From: Lewinella sp. 4G2
GTDB taxonomy: Bacteria > Bacteroidota > Bacteroidia > Chitinophagales > Saprospiraceae
Assembly: GCF_001625015.1 (NCBI RefSeq)
Contig: NZ_LVWJ02000014.1
Coordinates: forward strand, 3,534,001-3,598,000
Direction: 5' to 3'
Length of the DNA stretch: 64,000 bases
The notes under the pieces: generated by a model
The model's database searches: none
What the model was told of the DNA's origin: nothing
The model's input: the letters and a program-made list of their open reading frames with translations, nothing else
Translations under genes and position numbers: made by a program
Shown: piece by piece, positions 53,801-62,398 of the stretch
How the letters are laid out: each line of letters begins with the position of its first letter
Position numbering within the stretch: position 1 is the first letter of the stretch

Positions 53801-54123
53801 ACATTAATGATACGTACAGCCGGACGCCTTCCGATTTTTACGTCGAAGACGGGTCGTACGTACGACTTAAGCAGCTTCAGTTGGGCTACACCCTTCCGAA
53901 CTCTATCGGTGGCGACGTATTTAGCAGACTCCGCTTCTACGTTCAAGCCCAGAACCTGTTTACCATCACCGGTTACTCCGGCCTGGACCCTGCACTTTCC
54001 ACTTTCGGATTGGGTAACGGTAACAACGGTGGCGGTGACGCTGATGACTTGTTCATGGGTGTTGACAATGGTAACTATCCGACGACTCGCATCTTCATGC
54101 TTGGTGTGAACGCCGCGTTTTAA
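50827..54123 (+). CDS. SusC/RagA family TonB-dependent outer-membrane transporter
   Basis: A 1098-residue protein with a signal peptide (ending GWAIGQ). Then a carboxypeptidase-D-like domain (GFGLVGATVLVDGTTTGTV), a TonB-box-like VVVTGYTQQRKGDITGAV, a plug domain with VQILKDASAASIYGTRALNG, and a beta-barrel ending RIFMLGVNAAF. It should import a ligand captured by the SusD partner 22 bp downstream. Codons are strongly of the GGT, CGT and GTT type compared with flanking genes, which suggests high expression. The neighbours contain no glycan-degrading enzyme, so the substrate is open. Confidence 0.98.
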   Translation: MKEILQAHDGRRWRALPRLLGVAVMLLLSTGWAIGQTVSGTILDDTGFGLVGATVLVDGTTTGTVADLDGNFTIKASPEDVLIISFTGYATQRITVGNRSQIDVTLAPDVAVLDQVVVTGYTQQRKGDITGAVAVIDSEELTAVAATSVNQQLEGRATGVNTSTSGAAGSGTNIRIRGVSSFTSNDPLIIVDGVPQLNNFLNNINPNDIESVQILKDASAASIYGTRALNGVVIITTKLGKSGRPKVTYDAYYGVQDHERGWDDILIQNPEDYAEIFVRSYTDQGLLPGVGTIYGDNGNTDLTSDYIFACDQCFTNGEVDESLYSYPNNLIMRANREGTNWWEETMETAPITDHTLAISGGNDAGSYRISANYMDQQGTMRNTYFQRMSLRANSRWKVGRLTIGENLNISRVTSVGVPGGNQGEQGTLMQIVKAQPIIPVYDISGVNFASGKTTGLSNGTNPVARTEYNKDDVGEFDNVTGSLFAQFEVIDGLSLKSQVGLNYGVGGALNWGNPTFENSEPTTQNSFSEYLNRSYSWVWTNTVNYQKNFGERHNVGVIAGYEALRDRFRGINGSFAQFFLSDLSTRYLSASLANPETRNVSSSGSESTLLSQFARVDYTFDNKWLLSATVRRDGSSRFGDEKFAIFPAASIGYRISEEAFMQDVSWLTDLKLRAGYGVVGNQDFGNYNFVNRFGGGTGSTFYAIGGGNSLATGYTATSLGNAQTGWEEKATLNGGFDATILDGKVTVVLDLYQSKVNDLLFNPTNPTTQGNIAPAFVNIGEMENRGFDLALGWRPQIQDVKFNISANISQYNNEIIAIDGVREEFFGRGGQEIRIGNIQINRVGESIASFYGLQTDGIFQNQAEVDAAAALDGDPTTAFQEQARVGAFRFKDVDGFDPETGMRTGQPDGVINDADLSIIGNPHPDLTAGLNIGVDYKNFDFTMFFFGSFGNDIFNATKQFTIFRQFDTNASTELLTNSWSPETPNNTLPALNINDTYSRTPSDFYVEDGSYVRLKQLQLGYTLPNSIGGDVFSRLRFYVQAQNLFTITGYSGLDPALSTFGLGNGNNGGGDADDLFMGVDNGNYPTTRIFMLGVNAAF

Positions 54124-54145
54124 TTGAGATCTTAAATAATATACA

Positions 54146-55825
54146 ATGAAGAAATTACTAAAACTTGGCGCCCTGGCCGGCCTGTGTGCACTGGCCTGGA
54201 CGTGTAACGAGGAAGAATTCCTCGATACTCCACCGCAGGGCGTACTTGCGGAAACTAACCTGAGCGCTCGCGCGGGAATTGATGCAGCCCTGATCGCTGC
54301 TTACTCTCGTACGGACGGTTGGGCACAAGACTGGGGAACTGGAGGTTGGTCCGGCATGGCTGCCAACAATTGGGTCTTTGGATCCATCCCCTCGGATGAT
54401 ACCCACAAGGGTAGCGAACCTTCGGATAACGTTGCATTGCAGCAGGTAGAACTCTACCAATGGGCCCCCTCCATCGATGACTTTCAGGCGAAGTTCCTCG
54501 TATCCTACGACGGAATCGTGCGAGCCAACCAAACTATTCGTCTGCTGGCTGCCAACACCGATATTGGTGATGATGACCGGAACCGCCTCCTCGGTGAAGC
54601 TACCTTCCTACGTGGCCATTACCATTCTGAACTCTACAAGGTTTTCAAGAACATCCCCTACTTTGACGAACTGGAAATTGACTTCCGTAAGCCGAACGAT
54701 CAGGATATTCTGCCGAACATCATTAAGGATCTGGAAGATGCTGCCGCACTACTTCCAGCAACTCAGAATGACATCGGTCGCGCTACCAGCGGTGCTGCGA
54801 ACGCCATCCTTGGGCGTCTGCACATGATCGATCGCAACTTTGCTGCCGCTAAAACGGCACTGGACAAAGTACAGGGCTACGAGCTACAGGATTGTTACCA
54901 CGACCTCTTCTCCGTTGGTGGTGAAGATGGTTCCGGAATGATCTTCTCTAGCCAGGCTTCCGTAAACGACGGTGACCCCGCGGGTGACAATGCCAACTTC
55001 TCTATGCGTTTGGCTAACCCACACGGTGGATCTCCGATCGGCTGTTGTGGTTTCCACCAGCCTACCCAGAACCTTGTGAACGCTTACCGCGTCGATGAAG
55101 ATGGTCTCCCACTTCGTGACAACAGCTTTGACACCAATCCTACCCCCGATGAGTTGGTAGATCCCCGTCTTGACTGGATCGCTGGTCGTGACGGAATCCC
55201 CTTCCTAAACTGGGGTACGCACGCTCCGGGTTGGGTACGTGACCGTGGTTACTCTTCCGAGTACAACACGAAGAAGTTCAACCAGGCTGACGGATTCTCT
55301 TCCAATGTAGGCTGGGTAGCGAATCAGTTGAGCCCAATTAACGTACCAATTATCCGCTACGCTGATGTCATCCTTATGCTCGCTGAGATCGACGTTGAGA
55401 ACGGCGACCTGGAAGCTGCCCGTGCAAAAGTGAATCAAATTCGTGAGCGCGCCGGCAATTGTGCTCAAGGCGCCGATGAAGTCCCCGTACCGATTGATGA
55501 TCCTAGCACCGTGCAATCCTACGCCGTGGGTACGTACGATGATGCATGGACCGATCAGGATGATGCCCGCGAAGCGGTACGTCTCGAGCGCCGTCTCGAA
55601 CTTGCTTTCGAAGGCCACCGTCTGTTTGACCTCCGCCGCTACGGACAGGACTACTTCATCAATACGATGGAGGACTACTTTGACGTAGAGGAGGACCGCC
55701 GCCCCTTCCTGCAGGCTCGCAACGAAGTGCAGGCCCGCCACATGCTTTTCCCGATCCCTACTCAGGCTATTCAGCTGAGTTTGGTCGACGGAGAGCCTAC
55801 GCTCCGCCAGAACCCAGGTTACTAG
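54146..55825 (+). CDS. SusD/RagB family outer-membrane lipoprotein
   Basis: A 559-residue lipoprotein (lipobox LAWTCNEEEFLDTPP, Cys about 20). SusD hallmarks: ATFLRGHYHSELYKVFKNIPYF, PIIRYADVILMLAEIDVENG, RLERRLELAFEGHRLFDLRR and the ending RQNPGY. It is the partner of the SusC gene just upstream. It shares the GGT/CGT-type codon preference of that gene. A hairpin follows the stop at 55853, separating the pair from the FG-GAP genes at least partly. Confidence 0.97.
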   Translation: MKKLLKLGALAGLCALAWTCNEEEFLDTPPQGVLAETNLSARAGIDAALIAAYSRTDGWAQDWGTGGWSGMAANNWVFGSIPSDDTHKGSEPSDNVALQQVELYQWAPSIDDFQAKFLVSYDGIVRANQTIRLLAANTDIGDDDRNRLLGEATFLRGHYHSELYKVFKNIPYFDELEIDFRKPNDQDILPNIIKDLEDAAALLPATQNDIGRATSGAANAILGRLHMIDRNFAAAKTALDKVQGYELQDCYHDLFSVGGEDGSGMIFSSQASVNDGDPAGDNANFSMRLANPHGGSPIGCCGFHQPTQNLVNAYRVDEDGLPLRDNSFDTNPTPDELVDPRLDWIAGRDGIPFLNWGTHAPGWVRDRGYSSEYNTKKFNQADGFSSNVGWVANQLSPINVPIIRYADVILMLAEIDVENGDLEAARAKVNQIRERAGNCAQGADEVPVPIDDPSTVQSYAVGTYDDAWTDQDDAREAVRLERRLELAFEGHRLFDLRRYGQDYFINTMEDYFDVEEDRRPFLQARNEVQARHMLFPIPTQAIQLSLVDGEPTLRQNPGY

Positions 55826-55852
55826 GTTCCAGCTTATCCTAATCGGATAATG

Positions 55853-55886
55853 AAGCCCTCCATTCGCTCCGGCGGATGGGGGGCTT
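55853..55886 (+). terminator. Hairpin after the second SusD gene
   Basis: AAGCCCTCCATTCG and CGGATGGGGGGCTT pair around CTCCGG, 28 bp past the SusD stop, with a short T-rich tail (CTTCTTAC). It is a probable terminator. Confidence 0.75.
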
Positions 55887-55949
55887 CTTACTTTATGGGT
55901 TGCACTACACCCCGAGTTGCCTTCCTCACTACCCGGTTATCTTTACGCC

Positions 55950-57437
55950 ATGAGCTACCCTAGTTCTTTAGGTATTCACATTTGTGGTTGGCTACTCATC
56001 GTATGTTGCAGTGCCTGCGCCTTCGAAGCTGACGATTGGTCAGTAGAGATTCCCGCCATCGGCTCGTCTTCGTCTCCGGTAGCAGTCGACTTAAATGATG
56101 ACGGGCATCTCGACATCGTGATGGGTGGGGCGGCGAAAGAATTTACCAGCTTGGAAAATGCCGTGCTCGCTATTGACGGACGGGACGGCCACTTACTCTG
56201 GCAAGTACCGGGTCACAATCAGATCGTAGGTTCCGCCATATTGCAGGACATTACGAACGACGGTATACAGGACGTATTCATCGGAGGGCGCTCGGCAATG
56301 TTCAAGGCAATTGATGGCCAATCAGGTGCGGTACTATGGGAATTCCTGCCCTACGACGCTACGTTGGATTACGTCAACGACACTACCCTACTCAATTTTT
56401 TCACCCCGCAGTGGGTAGATGATCAGGATGAGGACGGGTACGACGATCTACTTTCCGCATACGGAGGGTTTGTCAAAGCCAGGCCGGGTGACACCTTAAG
56501 GCCAGCAGGATACCTGATGGTTTTAAGTGGGAAAACTGGCCAGGTAATTGCCAAGGCCATGGTCACGGATGGCAAGGAAACCTACGTTTCTCCGTTGATA
56601 CATGACTTCGGTAATGGCCCCGAAGTCATCTACGGTACGGGTGGAGAGGACATCAGTGGCAACCTTTACCGAGTTAGCCTTAACGACGTATTATCTGAAG
56701 ACCTTAGCTCATCAAACATAGTGGCAAGGGGCGGCACTAAAGGAATGATTGCCCCACCGCTGCTGACCGATGTCAACATGGACGGAACGACGGATATCGT
56801 TGTTGCCTCGGTGGATGGCCGCGTCATTGCCGTCGACGGGCGTACCAACCAGAGAATTTGGGAAACGGGCCCAGAAGGGGATTTCGACACCTACGTCATG
56901 CCCGCACCGGGGTACTTCTACGGTGACGACGATACGCCCGATTTTTTCGCCAGCTTCGGCCGCGGTGCGTGGCCGGATACGGAGTTCACCGTTCATACGC
57001 TGATTGACGGAAAGACTGGTACCATTGTGTTTCAGGACACCCTCGGCAGTTTCCAGTATGCCTCACCGGTGGTGGCAGACTTTACGAATGATGGCCGGCC
57101 GGACGTCTTGCTCAGCATTAATGACATCCTGGTGGACTCCACCGCGTACGGGAGTAATAACTTAAGAAGGAACCAACTCTACGTCTTTCCTAATGGGCAG
57201 GGGCCTCCCCGACTAGCCAACGCCTCTGAATTGGGCACCAACTTAGGCTCCACTCCATTGCTGACCGATCTCGACCACGACGGGAAGCTCGACCTAATCA
57301 CCGTGAATATGGCTGACCCGCTCGAATTTTACTCCTTCAAAAACATCCGGATCACCCGCCGAGAGTTGAACCTGCCGGCTGATCGCATCAGCTTCGGGGA
57401 GTACATGGGCACTAATCGCAAAGGTTACTTCCAATAA
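55950..57437 (+). CDS. FG-GAP/VCBS repeat lipoprotein with PQQ-like propeller features
   Basis: About 495 residues from the ATG at 55950; a TTG at 55917 is possible but gives no family-like start. Lipobox near VCCSAC. The body is a beta-propeller with repeated Asp-rich calcium loops: DLNDDGHLDIVMGG, DITNDGIQDVFIGG, DVNMDGTTDIVVAS, DFTNDGRPDVLL and DLDHDGKLDLIT. They alternate with AIDGRDGHLLWQVPG-type segments like PQQ-dehydrogenase propellers. It is likely an outer-membrane surface or periplasmic calcium-binding protein, with no enzyme motif. It ends 5 bp before the next gene, so the two are tightly coupled. Confidence 0.88.
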   Translation: MSYPSSLGIHICGWLLIVCCSACAFEADDWSVEIPAIGSSSSPVAVDLNDDGHLDIVMGGAAKEFTSLENAVLAIDGRDGHLLWQVPGHNQIVGSAILQDITNDGIQDVFIGGRSAMFKAIDGQSGAVLWEFLPYDATLDYVNDTTLLNFFTPQWVDDQDEDGYDDLLSAYGGFVKARPGDTLRPAGYLMVLSGKTGQVIAKAMVTDGKETYVSPLIHDFGNGPEVIYGTGGEDISGNLYRVSLNDVLSEDLSSSNIVARGGTKGMIAPPLLTDVNMDGTTDIVVASVDGRVIAVDGRTNQRIWETGPEGDFDTYVMPAPGYFYGDDDTPDFFASFGRGAWPDTEFTVHTLIDGKTGTIVFQDTLGSFQYASPVVADFTNDGRPDVLLSINDILVDSTAYGSNNLRRNQLYVFPNGQGPPRLANASELGTNLGSTPLLTDLDHDGKLDLITVNMADPLEFYSFKNIRITRRELNLPADRISFGEYMGTNRKGYFQ

Positions 57438-57442
57438 TAACT

Positions 57443-58921
57443 ATGAAGAGCCTATTCTTACTTGCCGGACTGACGGCTTTGCTACTGTCACTAGCATACT
57501 GTACGTCAACCGAACCGACTTCAACGGAGGCGCAATTGGCCGAAATCCACTGCGGTAATTGCCACGCCACCCCTACTCCCGATTTGCTCACAAAGGAGAT
57601 TTGGATCTCCAAAGTCATGCCACTGATGGGAGCCTACCTGGGTGTTTACGAAGTACACGATCGGGACTTTTACTTAAAGGATGAGTTGGAGCGTCCTTAC
57701 CTGGAAACGGTCTTCCCGGCTGATCCCGCTATCCCGGATAGCACTTGGAGGGCCTTGAAAAATTACTTCATCGAGGGGGCGCCGAACGCCCTTCCGCTTC
57801 CCGAGGAGGTACCAACCGTTTACGCCCAGAATCGCTTCACCATTAGGGAGATCACGGACCCGGCGGTTACCCCGGCCCCATCGCTTAGCACCTGCGTCAG
57901 CGCCCAAACTGAGGAAGGGTTTGCCTTAGCAACGCTATTTCGAGAGGGTAAGAGCCTAGTGAGAAATTTCGACGGGCGGGGTCGCGTAACGAATACAGAT
58001 ACCCTCAGCAGCGCCGTATCTCAGTTGCCCAGTGCGTTTGGTGATGCTCACCTGATGATGGGAAGCCTCGTTCCGTCCGATGTGCCATCCGGCACCTTAT
58101 CGGGGCAGTCGAGCAGAGAAGACAGTCTCCGAAGACCACTCGCATACGCTACCCTGGATCTCAATTTGGATGGGGTTATCGATACCGCCATTGCGGAATA
58201 CGGCAACCGTCTGGGTGCGCTTAGTTTGCTTACGGCGGGCGAAAAGCTTACGCTTTCACCGACGCCCGGTGCAATTCGGTTGCGCGTAGCTGATCTAAAT
58301 CAAGACGGACACGATGATCTTGTAGCGCTGTTTGCACAGGGGGATGAACGGATAGAAGTCTACTACGCAGGTGATGGCTTTCGACGAGCTAAACGCCTGG
58401 TCCGCTTCCCTCCAAGCTACGGCTCTTCCGATCTGGAAATAATCGACGTAGATGGTGATGGTGATCTGGATTTCATACACACCGCCGGTGATAATTATGA
58501 TTACCGCCCGATCCCAAAACCCTATCATGGCGTGCGGATTTTTTCCAACGAAGCGGGTGCTTTCACCGAAACCTACTTCTACCACCTGCACGGTGCCTAC
58601 GGCGTGGAAGCGGCTGATTTTGATCAGGACGGAGACGTCGATCTGGCGGCCATTGCTTACTTCGTGCCACCTCTGAACCGCGCCATCAAGGGCTTCGTGT
58701 ACCTCGAGCAGACTAAAGATTTGATCTTTCGAGCAAGCGGTTTTGAGAAGCCGGTAGATCAACACTTCATCGTGATGGACAAAGGTGACGTAGATGGAGA
58801 CGGCGACCTGGATCTTGTCATTGGGAACTTCGCTGCCTACCTTCCGGACGGCTTCCCCGATCTCCGCCGGCCCGCCGATCGTAAGCCAGCCGCCATCGTG
58901 CTGACGAACACCCTAAAATGA
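57443..58921 (+). CDS. Lipoprotein with a c-type haem motif and FG-GAP/VCBS repeats
   Basis: A 492-residue lipoprotein (lipobox SLAYC, Cys 20). Residues 37-41 form a CxxCH haem-binding motif (IHCGNCHATPTPD), and Met residues in SKVMPLMGAYLG could give the distal ligand. After a linker comes a propeller with DLNLDGVIDTAI, DLNQDGHDDLVAL, DVDGDGDLDFIH, DFDQDGDVDLAAI and DVDGDGDLDLVIG calcium loops. So it joins a small monohaem cytochrome to FG-GAP repeats, pointing to electron transfer at the cell envelope. The codons for STCVSAQ overlap an antisense copy of the dispersed repeat core. Confidence 0.85.
   Translation: MKSLFLLAGLTALLLSLAYCTSTEPTSTEAQLAEIHCGNCHATPTPDLLTKEIWISKVMPLMGAYLGVYEVHDRDFYLKDELERPYLETVFPADPAIPDSTWRALKNYFIEGAPNALPLPEEVPTVYAQNRFTIREITDPAVTPAPSLSTCVSAQTEEGFALATLFREGKSLVRNFDGRGRVTNTDTLSSAVSQLPSAFGDAHLMMGSLVPSDVPSGTLSGQSSREDSLRRPLAYATLDLNLDGVIDTAIAEYGNRLGALSLLTAGEKLTLSPTPGAIRLRVADLNQDGHDDLVALFAQGDERIEVYYAGDGFRRAKRLVRFPPSYGSSDLEIIDVDGDGDLDFIHTAGDNYDYRPIPKPYHGVRIFSNEAGAFTETYFYHLHGAYGVEAADFDQDGDVDLAAIAYFVPPLNRAIKGFVYLEQTKDLIFRASGFEKPVDQHFIVMDKGDVDGDGDLDLVIGNFAAYLPDGFPDLRRPADRKPAAIVLTNTLK
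57888..57906 (-). repeat. Dispersed repeat core inside a coding sequence (copy K)
   Basis: The minus strand reads TGGGCGCTGACGCAGGTGC, identical over 19 nt to the intergenic copy at 16572-16590. It lies antisense to the gene. Confidence 0.5.
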
Positions 58922-58955
58922 CGAAGGCCTAACAGCGTCCGGACGCAGAAATCCT

Positions 58956-58963
58956 TACTTTCG
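58956..58963 (+). promoter_or_regulatory. Weak promoter-like element before the ASPIC/UnbV gene
   Basis: TACTTTCG resembles the Bacteroidota -7 element TAnnTTTG and stands 23 bp before the ATG. No good -33 element is seen, so the gene may simply be read through from upstream. Confidence 0.25.
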
Positions 58964-58986
58964 CCCCGCATCATTTTAAACTGTTT

Positions 58987-61900
58987 ATGAATCGATCACT
59001 GCTGGCGTTATTCAGTTTTTCCCTGTTGTGTTTTTCCTGTGTTGACAATGGAACCGTTGATAATCCGACCTCAGAAAACAGCTACGTTCCGTTCGTAGAA
59101 TCGGCAACGGGGGTAGATTTCATTAATACCGTTACGGAGGGTGAGGAATTCAACGTCCTTTCCTACCGGCTATTTTATAACGGCGCCGGGGTTGCCATTG
59201 GCGATTTGAATGGCGATGGCCAAAATGATCTATACTTTGCGGCCAACCAGGGGGAGAACCAACTCTACCTTAACCAGGGGGAGCTCAATTTTCAACTAGC
59301 CGAGGGCGCTGCCGCAGGTGCAGGGAAATGGGCTACGGGCGTCACTACCGTTGATGTGAATGCTGATGGCCGAATGGATCTCTACGTCTGTGTATCGGGC
59401 AAAGACGATGGTGAAGCGCGGCAAAACCTGCTCTACATCAACGAGGGTAACAATGAGCAAGGGGTACCACAATTCACCGAAGCCGCAGCGGCCTATGGCT
59501 TGGCGGACCAGGGTTACTCCACCCAGGCGGCCTGGTTCGATTACGATCGGGATGGCGACCTGGATATGTATCTACTCAACAACAGCTACCTCAACCCCGA
59601 AAAGATCAACGCCCGCGGTGAGAACCGGAACGAGCGCGACGACGAAGGGGGCGATAAACTTTTCCGAAACGACGCCGGGCCGAATGGCCACCCGGTGTTT
59701 ACGGACGTGAGCGAGGAAGCAAACATCCTCGGAAGCCGGATCGGATTTGGCCTTGGCTCCTCCCTTACCGACGTAAACAGTGACGGTTGGACGGACATCT
59801 ACATCAGCAATGACTTCTGGGAGAGAGATTACCTCTACATCAATCAGCAGGACGGCACTTTCTCCGAAGAATTGGTGGACCGGACCGGCCACGTCAGCAT
59901 CAGTTCGATGGGGTCCGATGCCGCAGACCTGGATAATGATGGGGATACCGAGATCTTCTCTACAGATATGCTACCGGGGGATAACCAACGTATCAAAGCT
60001 TCAACGGTATTTGATAGCTACGACGCGGAGACCATCAAATTTGGTTTCGACTATCACCACCAGATCTTACAAAATTGCCTTCAGGTAAACGATGGCAACG
60101 GCAACTTCAGGGAAACGGGCCATTACAGCGGAGTGGCCTCTACCGATTGGAGCTGGGGCGCACTTTTATTTGACATGAACAACGATGGCCTGAAAGACAT
60201 CTTCGTTGCCAATGGAATCTACCGGGACATCATGGACCTGGACTTTGCCGATTTTCTGCAAGATAAGGAGCAACTGGGCGATCTCGTCCGAGAAAAGGGC
60301 CGCTACGACTGGCGGGACGTCGTTGAGTTGATGCCGCACAACGACCAACCCAACTACGCCTTCATTAATCAAGGGGAACTTCGCTTCGACAACGCCGCGG
60401 CCGCGCTTGGATTGGCCAATCCCTCGTTCTCCAACGGGTCCGCCTACGGTGACCTGGATGGGGACGGCGATTTGGATCTCGTCATCAATAATGCCAACCA
60501 AAAGGCGGGGGTGTTCATCAACCAGAGTAGCCAATCCGGACAGAGTTGGCTGGGTCTAATTCTGGACGGCCCCGAGGGCAACGCGGAAGGCATTGGCGCT
60601 AAGGTGACGCTGTACCAAGATGGTCGCGAGCAGACCCTGGAACAATTTACTAGCCGTGGATACCTCGGCTCCTGTGGCCCTGAATTGATCTTCGGTCTGG
60701 GAGATATCGCGGAAGTAGAGCGCGTCGAGATTCGCTGGCCCGACGGCAAAATGCAGACCATTAACCAACCCACCAGCAATACTTACCTGACCGTGAATCA
60801 CAGTGATGCGGAGGAGGTTCCCGCGCCTGACGAAGCGTTCGCAGCAGAACCTATGCTGGATGCGGCATATGATCTGCTGGATATCCCTGCCGTCCACGTA
60901 GAAAATGACTTCAATGACTTTGCGGTGGAGCCATTGCTACTACGGAAGCTTTCCGAAGTAGGTCCCGAAATCGTAAAAGGAGACGTCAATGGAGACGGAC
61001 TGGAGGACTTCGTTGCGTTGGGTTCCTGGGATGATCCGGACAAACTCTATCTACAGCAGCCTGACGGCACTTTCGCCTTTAAGCCAAACGGTTCCTTCGA
61101 TGCAACCAAGCAAAGGGAAAGCACGGCCGGAGCGTTTTTCGATAGCGATGGTGACGGTGACCAGGATCTGCTGATCGCTTCCGGCGGAAATGAGTTTGAG
61201 CGTGGCTACCTGAAGTACGCCGTCCGCTTTTACGAAAATGTCAATGGTGTACTCGTAGTCAATAATGTACTTGCGCCTCCGTACGCCGGAGGGGAAATCA
61301 GCTGTATCAAGGCAGAGGATATCGATTTTGATGGTGACATTGATCTGTACATGGGCGGCCGCGGTGTTCCTGGAAACTATGGTCTGACCGCTCAATCTTT
61401 CCTCTTCATCAACGAAAAGGGAAGCTGGCTAAAGATGACGCCGCGAGACATCGCCACGGCAGGATTGGTAACGGACGCCGTCTGGACCGATCTCAACACC
61501 GACGGGCGCCCCGACCTCGTCATGGTGGGTGACTGGATGCCCATCACCGTAGCGTTCATGCTCCACGACGGAGAGATCAGTGGCATCTTTGAAATCCCCA
61601 ACTCCGCTGGCTGGTGGAACACCGTAGAAGCTGCTGACCTGGATGGTGACGGTAAAGAAGACCTGGTCCTTGGCAATTGGGGGCTCAACTCTAAGTTAAA
61701 GGCCAGCACGGAGCGCCCGCTCTCCCTCCACGTGAAGGATTTCGATGGCAATCAGAAATCGGATATCCTCGTAGAGTGGTTCCCGCCCCACGACGATAAG
61801 GCTTACCCATTTGCGACCAAGAAAGACATTCAGGCCCAACTGCCCCACCTCAAACGGAAAACGCTGAAGTACAATGACTACGCGCAGGCTACCTACGAAA

Positions 61901-62337
61901 GCCTCTTCACGGACGAGGAACGCAGTGACGCCGAATCCCGCACCGCTACCGAATTGCGGTCCTGCGTAGTATGGAACAAAGGGAAAGGTAACGTCCGGAT
62001 TGAACCTCTGCCCTGGCAAGCTCAATTGACCTGCCAGTACGCCGTTGCCATTGGCGACGTCAACGGTGATGACCGGCCCGACCTCTGGCTAGGCGGCAAC
62101 CAATTTGGCGTCACCCCCCAGGTAGGAAGGCCGGACGCTGGTCGCGGCACCCTACTGCTGAATAAAGGCAACCGCGAATGGGAATACGTCGATAATCAAA
62201 AGGCAGGTGTCAATATTCCTGGCCAGGTGCGGGACGCCACCTTCATCGATCTGGCCAATGGCGGCAAGGGATTGCTAGTGGGGTGCAACGACGACACCTT
62301 ACGTACCTACCGCCTAAGCGAATACGCTACGAAGTAA
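58987..62337 (+). CDS. ASPIC/UnbV and FG-GAP repeat lipoprotein (CRTAC1-like)
   Basis: An 1116-residue lipoprotein (lipobox LLCFSC). The first half has VAIGDLNGDGQNDLYF, DVNADGRMDLYVCV, DYDRDGDLDMYLL, DVNSDGWTDIYISND, DMNNDGLKDIFVANG and DLDGDGDLDLVINN. Then comes an ASPIC/UnbV domain (about residues 540-610: EQFTSRGYLGSCGPELIFGLG, IRWPDGKMQTI), followed by a second propeller with further DG-rich loops. Family members are secreted calcium-binding proteins; the role is unknown. It is paralogous to the next gene, 61 bp downstream. Codons for EGAAAGAGKW coincide with a full 27-nt copy of the dispersed repeat. Confidence 0.93.
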   Translation: MNRSLLALFSFSLLCFSCVDNGTVDNPTSENSYVPFVESATGVDFINTVTEGEEFNVLSYRLFYNGAGVAIGDLNGDGQNDLYFAANQGENQLYLNQGELNFQLAEGAAAGAGKWATGVTTVDVNADGRMDLYVCVSGKDDGEARQNLLYINEGNNEQGVPQFTEAAAAYGLADQGYSTQAAWFDYDRDGDLDMYLLNNSYLNPEKINARGENRNERDDEGGDKLFRNDAGPNGHPVFTDVSEEANILGSRIGFGLGSSLTDVNSDGWTDIYISNDFWERDYLYINQQDGTFSEELVDRTGHVSISSMGSDAADLDNDGDTEIFSTDMLPGDNQRIKASTVFDSYDAETIKFGFDYHHQILQNCLQVNDGNGNFRETGHYSGVASTDWSWGALLFDMNNDGLKDIFVANGIYRDIMDLDFADFLQDKEQLGDLVREKGRYDWRDVVELMPHNDQPNYAFINQGELRFDNAAAALGLANPSFSNGSAYGDLDGDGDLDLVINNANQKAGVFINQSSQSGQSWLGLILDGPEGNAEGIGAKVTLYQDGREQTLEQFTSRGYLGSCGPELIFGLGDIAEVERVEIRWPDGKMQTINQPTSNTYLTVNHSDAEEVPAPDEAFAAEPMLDAAYDLLDIPAVHVENDFNDFAVEPLLLRKLSEVGPEIVKGDVNGDGLEDFVALGSWDDPDKLYLQQPDGTFAFKPNGSFDATKQRESTAGAFFDSDGDGDQDLLIASGGNEFERGYLKYAVRFYENVNGVLVVNNVLAPPYAGGEISCIKAEDIDFDGDIDLYMGGRGVPGNYGLTAQSFLFINEKGSWLKMTPRDIATAGLVTDAVWTDLNTDGRPDLVMVGDWMPITVAFMLHDGEISGIFEIPNSAGWWNTVEAADLDGDGKEDLVLGNWGLNSKLKASTERPLSLHVKDFDGNQKSDILVEWFPPHDDKAYPFATKKDIQAQLPHLKRKTLKYNDYAQATYESLFTDEERSDAESRTATELRSCVVWNKGKGNVRIEPLPWQAQLTCQYAVAIGDVNGDDRPDLWLGGNQFGVTPQVGRPDAGRGTLLLNKGNREWEYVDNQKAGVNIPGQVRDATFIDLANGGKGLLVGCNDDTLRTYRLSEYATK
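59304..59321 (+). repeat. Dispersed repeat core inside the ASPIC/UnbV gene (copy L)
   Basis: An exact GGGCGCTGCCGCAGGTGC followed by AGGGAAATGGG, so the similarity to intergenic copies extends past the core. It is read in frame as EGAAAGAGKW. Confidence 0.55.
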
Positions 62338-62398
62338 AGTTGCGGAGTAACTGCTCTCTGCGATTTACCCTTTTGCCTCCCACCCTAACTAAACGAAC

